A stretch of DNA of 64,000 nucleotides from NCBI RefSeq assembly GCF_014645695.1, contig NZ_BMMF01000014.1:62001-126000 (forward strand), read 5' to 3'. A program made the position numbers and the translations under genes. The stretch is from Salinarimonas ramus (GTDB taxonomy: Bacteria; Pseudomonadota; Alphaproteobacteria; Rhizobiales; Beijerinckiaceae). This document shows, one piece after another, positions 61,926-64,000 of this stretch (the stretch's first letter is position 1; every line of letters starts with the position of its first letter). Below the pieces are notes generated by a model. The model did not search any database. It was not told the DNA's origin and saw only the letters and a program-made list of their open reading frames with translations.

Positions 61926-62126
61926 ATGAATGCGAGCTTGCAGCACCTCATCTCCCTCGCGAGCAAGGTCCGCATGACGGATCAGCAGCAGGAAGAGCAG
62001 CGTCGGAGCTTCGCTTATGGCACGACGCATATTGAAAATGAAACCGTAACACGTGATATGGTCGACCGCGCTGCAGATAAGCTGAAGAGCGGTCAGAATG
62101 TCGAGCCGGCACAGCGAAGCCGATGA
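61926..62126 (+). CDS. Fic-toxin antitoxin (VbhA-like), small helical protein
   Basis: A 66-residue protein that is charged and helical. It contains RRSFAYGTTHIENETVTRDM; within it T33-T-H-I-E37-N38 matches the inhibitory motif (S/T)xxxE(G/N) that antitoxins use to block the Fic active site by occupying the gamma-phosphate position of ATP. The start at 61926 follows GGGAGCGCGTCGCA. Its 3' end overlaps the fic gene by 29 bases, the typical arrangement for such pairs. Confidence 0.75.
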   Translation: MNASLQHLISLASKVRMTDQQQEEQRRSFAYGTTHIENETVTRDMVDRAADKLKSGQNVEPAQRSR

Positions 62127-62970
62127 GCCCAGCCTCGTCACCGACCCGAGGCTGATCGGACAGATCGAATCCGAGAACGCCCTCGCCCAGTACGACGAAG
62201 CGATGTCGCTTTTGGAGCGGAAGCTCGCCACGGGTGAGCGCCGCATCCGCCAATACGAGATACTCTCTCTTCATCGCACGCTCATGGACCGCATCAGCGC
62301 CTCGGCGGGCAATTTCCGGCCCGCGGGCGTCAAGATCCGAGGCAGCGCACACGAGCCGCCGAGGGCGGACGAAGTCCCGCGCCATGTCGAGGAGCTGTGC
62401 GACTACGTCAACGAGAATTGGGAGCGCCGGACGTCGCTCCACCTCGCGTCCTATGCTCTCTGGCGCATCAATTGGATCCATCCCTTCGCCGACGGGAACG
62501 GGCGTACGGCTCGCATCGTCTCGTACCTGATCCTCTGCCTGCACAGCGGAACGAGGCTCCCGGGCACGCTCACCATTCCCGAGCAGATCTCGCGCAACAA
62601 GGCCCCTTATTACGCCGCGCTCGAGCATGCGGATGCGCGATCGGTCGCTGGTGACGTCGACGTCTCTCATCTGGAGGACCTCGTAAGCAAGTGCCTCGCG
62701 ACTCAGCTTCTCGATTTCTACCAGAAGGTCAGCGGCCAGCCGGTCGGGGCGAACCTCGACGCGCAGACGCGGCACGAGCTCGACCGCGTTCTCGCGACCG
62801 TGGAGAAGCCGGCGAGCTTTGCTGCGGGGCCGGCCGAGCCGATTGTCGTCGACGAGGCGTCACGGCGCGGGATCATCGGATGGTTCGAGAAGCACCCCGC
62901 CATCACGGCGGGGCTCGCCGCGTTGCTCGCTGCGCTCATCCTCGGCACGTTCACGCTGCTCGCGGGCTGA
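62098..62970 (+). CDS. Fic family AMP-transferase toxin with C-terminal membrane anchor
   Basis: A 290-residue protein. The Fic motif HPFADGNGRTAR begins at His128, and the flap region SGNFRPAGVKIRGSAHEPP lies upstream. Active Fic enzymes transfer AMP (or similar) to target hydroxyl groups. A C-terminal segment after residue 255 (WFEKHPAITAGLAALLAALILGTFTLLAG in parts: HPAITAGLAALLAALILGTF) is a single transmembrane helix with only a few residues after it, so the enzyme would be tail-anchored in the inner membrane with the catalytic domain in the cytoplasm. Preceded by an overlapping antitoxin gene. Target unknown. Confidence 0.88.
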   Translation: MSSRHSEADEPSLVTDPRLIGQIESENALAQYDEAMSLLERKLATGERRIRQYEILSLHRTLMDRISASAGNFRPAGVKIRGSAHEPPRADEVPRHVEELCDYVNENWERRTSLHLASYALWRINWIHPFADGNGRTARIVSYLILCLHSGTRLPGTLTIPEQISRNKAPYYAALEHADARSVAGDVDVSHLEDLVSKCLATQLLDFYQKVSGQPVGANLDAQTRHELDRVLATVEKPASFAAGPAEPIVVDEASRRGIIGWFEKHPAITAGLAALLAALILGTFTLLAG

Positions 62971-62974
62971 ACCG

Positions 62975-63265
62975 TCAGCGTCCCTCCTCCAGCCGCCGGC
63001 CCAGCTCCTCGAACGCGTCGCCGAGCGCGCGGCTGCTCTCGCGCAACGTGCGTTCGAAGCTCTCGCTCAGGCGGATGTCCGATTCCGGGCAGTCCGGGAC
63101 GCCCTCCGCCCGCAGGCGCGGCGTGATGCCGGTGCCGGGCGCCACGAGATAGGCGCAGCCCGTGTCCGGATCGGTCCAGATGAAGGGATCGGCCTCGGTC
63201 TGCTGGGCGAGCGCGGGCGACGACGAGAGTGCGAGCAGGGCGGCGGCGGCGATCGTGCGGCGCAT
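62975..63265 (-). CDS. small secreted protein of unknown function
   Basis: A 96-residue protein with a signal peptide (TIAAAALLALSSSPALAQQ, cut after ALA near residue 20). The mature part has WTDPDTGCAYLVAPGTGITPR and two cysteines (Cys37, Cys59) that may form a disulfide, followed by a charged C-terminal helix. Converges with the fic gene (four bases between stops). I do not recognise a family. Confidence 0.7.
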   Translation of the reverse strand: MRRTIAAAALLALSSSPALAQQTEADPFIWTDPDTGCAYLVAPGTGITPRLRAEGVPDCPESDIRLSESFERTLRESSRALGDAFEELGRRLEEGR

Positions 63266-63405
63266 CGTGTCCTCCGGGTGGGTATGCGGTTGGGAGGGGT
63301 AACGCCCGGGCCGCGGACGTCGATCCCCGTTCCGGAACCGCTCGCCCCCACCGGTCCGCTTCGCGGCCCACCTCTCTGCGGGGAGGTATCGAGCGCGGCC
63401 GGCGC

Positions 63406-64000
63406 TCACGCGGCGCGGGAGAGGACGTGGCCGCCGTTCAGGGGGAGGTGGACCATGACCACCGTCCCGATCGAGACCTGCGAGCGGATGCGCAGCGAGC
63501 CTCCGTGGAGCTCGGCCAGCGACTTGGCGATGGCGAGCCCCAGCCCGGAGCCCTGGTAGGTCTTGGAATATTCCATCTCGACCTGCTCGAACGGGCGACC
63601 GATACGCTTCATCGCCTCGCTCGGGATGCCGATGCCGGTGTCCTCGACATAGACGTTGACCGCATCGCCCACGAGGCGGCTGCGCACCACGATGCGGCCG
63701 TGCTCGGGGGTGAACTTCACCGCGTTCTGCAGGAGGTTGACCAGGATCTGCTGGAGCGCGCGCTCGTCGGCGTGGAGATGCACGTCGGCCTGTGCGTCGA
63801 CGACGAGGGCGAGGTTCTTGGCGCGGGCGAGCTCGGCGACCATGCGCGTCGCGCGATCCACCACCTCGGGCAGGACGACGTCGCGCTTCTCGAGCATGAT
63901 CCGCCCCGCCTCGATGCGCGACATGTCGAGGATGTCGTTGATGACCGAGAGCAGGTACTCGCCCGACGAGCGGATGTCCTTGCAATAATCGCCGTATTTC
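63406..64000 (-). CDS. C-terminal part of a sensor histidine kinase (PleC/DivJ-like), N-terminus outside the window
   Basis: The frame is open through base 64000; about 198 C-terminal residues are visible. It includes the HisKA helix end (YGDYCKDIRSSGEYLLSVINDILDMSRIEAGR in parts: SSGEYLLSVINDILDMSRIE) and a full HATPase domain: NLLQNAVKFTPEHGRI (N box), VYVEDTGIGIPSEAM (G1), RPFEQVEMEYSKTYQGSGLGLAIAKSLAELHGG in parts (PFEQVEMEYSKTYQG, GSGLGLAIAKSLAEL). The pattern resembles the PleC/DivJ cell-cycle kinases of alphaproteobacteria, but the sensor part is needed for a firm name. No receiver domain follows the ATPase domain. Confidence 0.85.
   Translation of the reverse strand, partial: KYGDYCKDIRSSGEYLLSVINDILDMSRIEAGRIMLEKRDVVLPEVVDRATRMVAELARAKNLALVVDAQADVHLHADERALQQILVNLLQNAVKFTPEHGRIVVRSRLVGDAVNVYVEDTGIGIPSEAMKRIGRPFEQVEMEYSKTYQGSGLGLAIAKSLAELHGGSLRIRSQVSIGTVVMVHLPLNGGHVLSRAA

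Overview
The window is high-GC DNA packed with short-spaced, often overlapping genes. It reads as an alphaproteobacterial chromosome, most likely Hyphomicrobiales (a Salinarimonas/Methylobacterium-like lineage is plausible, but I cannot fix the genus). Supporting signs are the nagZ-scpA-scpB / tatABC-serS-surE neighbourhood, bamE divergent from a CBP3-type chaperone plus DUF177 pair, a lone flhA behind a CtrA-like site, FNR/FixK-type boxes (TTGAT-N4-ATCAA) at microaerobic genes and Irr-like boxes at iron-storage genes. I see no CRISPR array, rRNA, tRNA, prophage or insertion sequence.

Layout. Bases 1-8001 form one forward operon (5' end outside the window): an unidentified C-terminal fragment, a sulfotransferase, an SDR, a Rossmann dehydrogenase, a glycine/sarcosine-N-methyltransferase-type enzyme, an MFS transporter, and cysD-cysNC to make PAPS. 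It looks like a pathway for making and exporting a sulfated, N-methylated small molecule rather than sulfate assimilation. A strong hairpin ends it. Bases 8.1-16.4 kb hold a DUF1622 membrane protein, a flavin/PNPOx protein divergent from a MocR regulator, a BrnT toxin/HTH antitoxin module, a MASE1-PAS hybrid histidine kinase and two proteins of unknown function. Bases 16.5-21.7 kb hold a BCCT osmolyte transporter paired with an unknown gene, a phospholipase D-VTT fusion and a universal stress protein. Bases 21.8-27.1 kb hold flhA, a ParD antitoxin followed by a frameshifted ParE, a nitroreductase and hemN with an FNR-type box.

Bases 27.2-38.6 kb are housekeeping: argS, a SPOR protein, nagZ, scpAB, a palindromic intergenic element with an orphan ABC ATPase, tatABC, serS and surE. 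A second BrnT/HTH module with a clear palindromic operator follows, then a biotin-dependent acyl-CoA carboxylase alpha subunit, a hydrolase-OsmC fusion and a Ca/Na antiporter. Bases 44.4-50.2 kb carry ccoGHIS (cbb3 oxidase maturation, with a perfect FNR/FixK box but without ccoNOQP), then bfd and bfr, each behind an Irr-like box. Bases 50.5-56.0 kb are a complete branched-chain amino acid ABC operon (livHMGF, a small membrane protein, then livK). The last 8 kb carry mobB-moeA, a 24-residue membrane peptide, DUF177, CBP3-like chaperone, bamE, aspS, a Fic toxin with its antitoxin and a membrane anchor, a small secreted protein and the C-terminal part of a histidine kinase.

Themes: dedicated PAPS supply for a specialised metabolite; osmoadaptation (BCCT, possibly the methyltransferase cluster); low-oxygen respiration and haem synthesis under FNR/FixK-type control; iron storage under Irr-type control; and four toxin-antitoxin modules (two BrnT, one ParDE with a broken toxin, one Fic).
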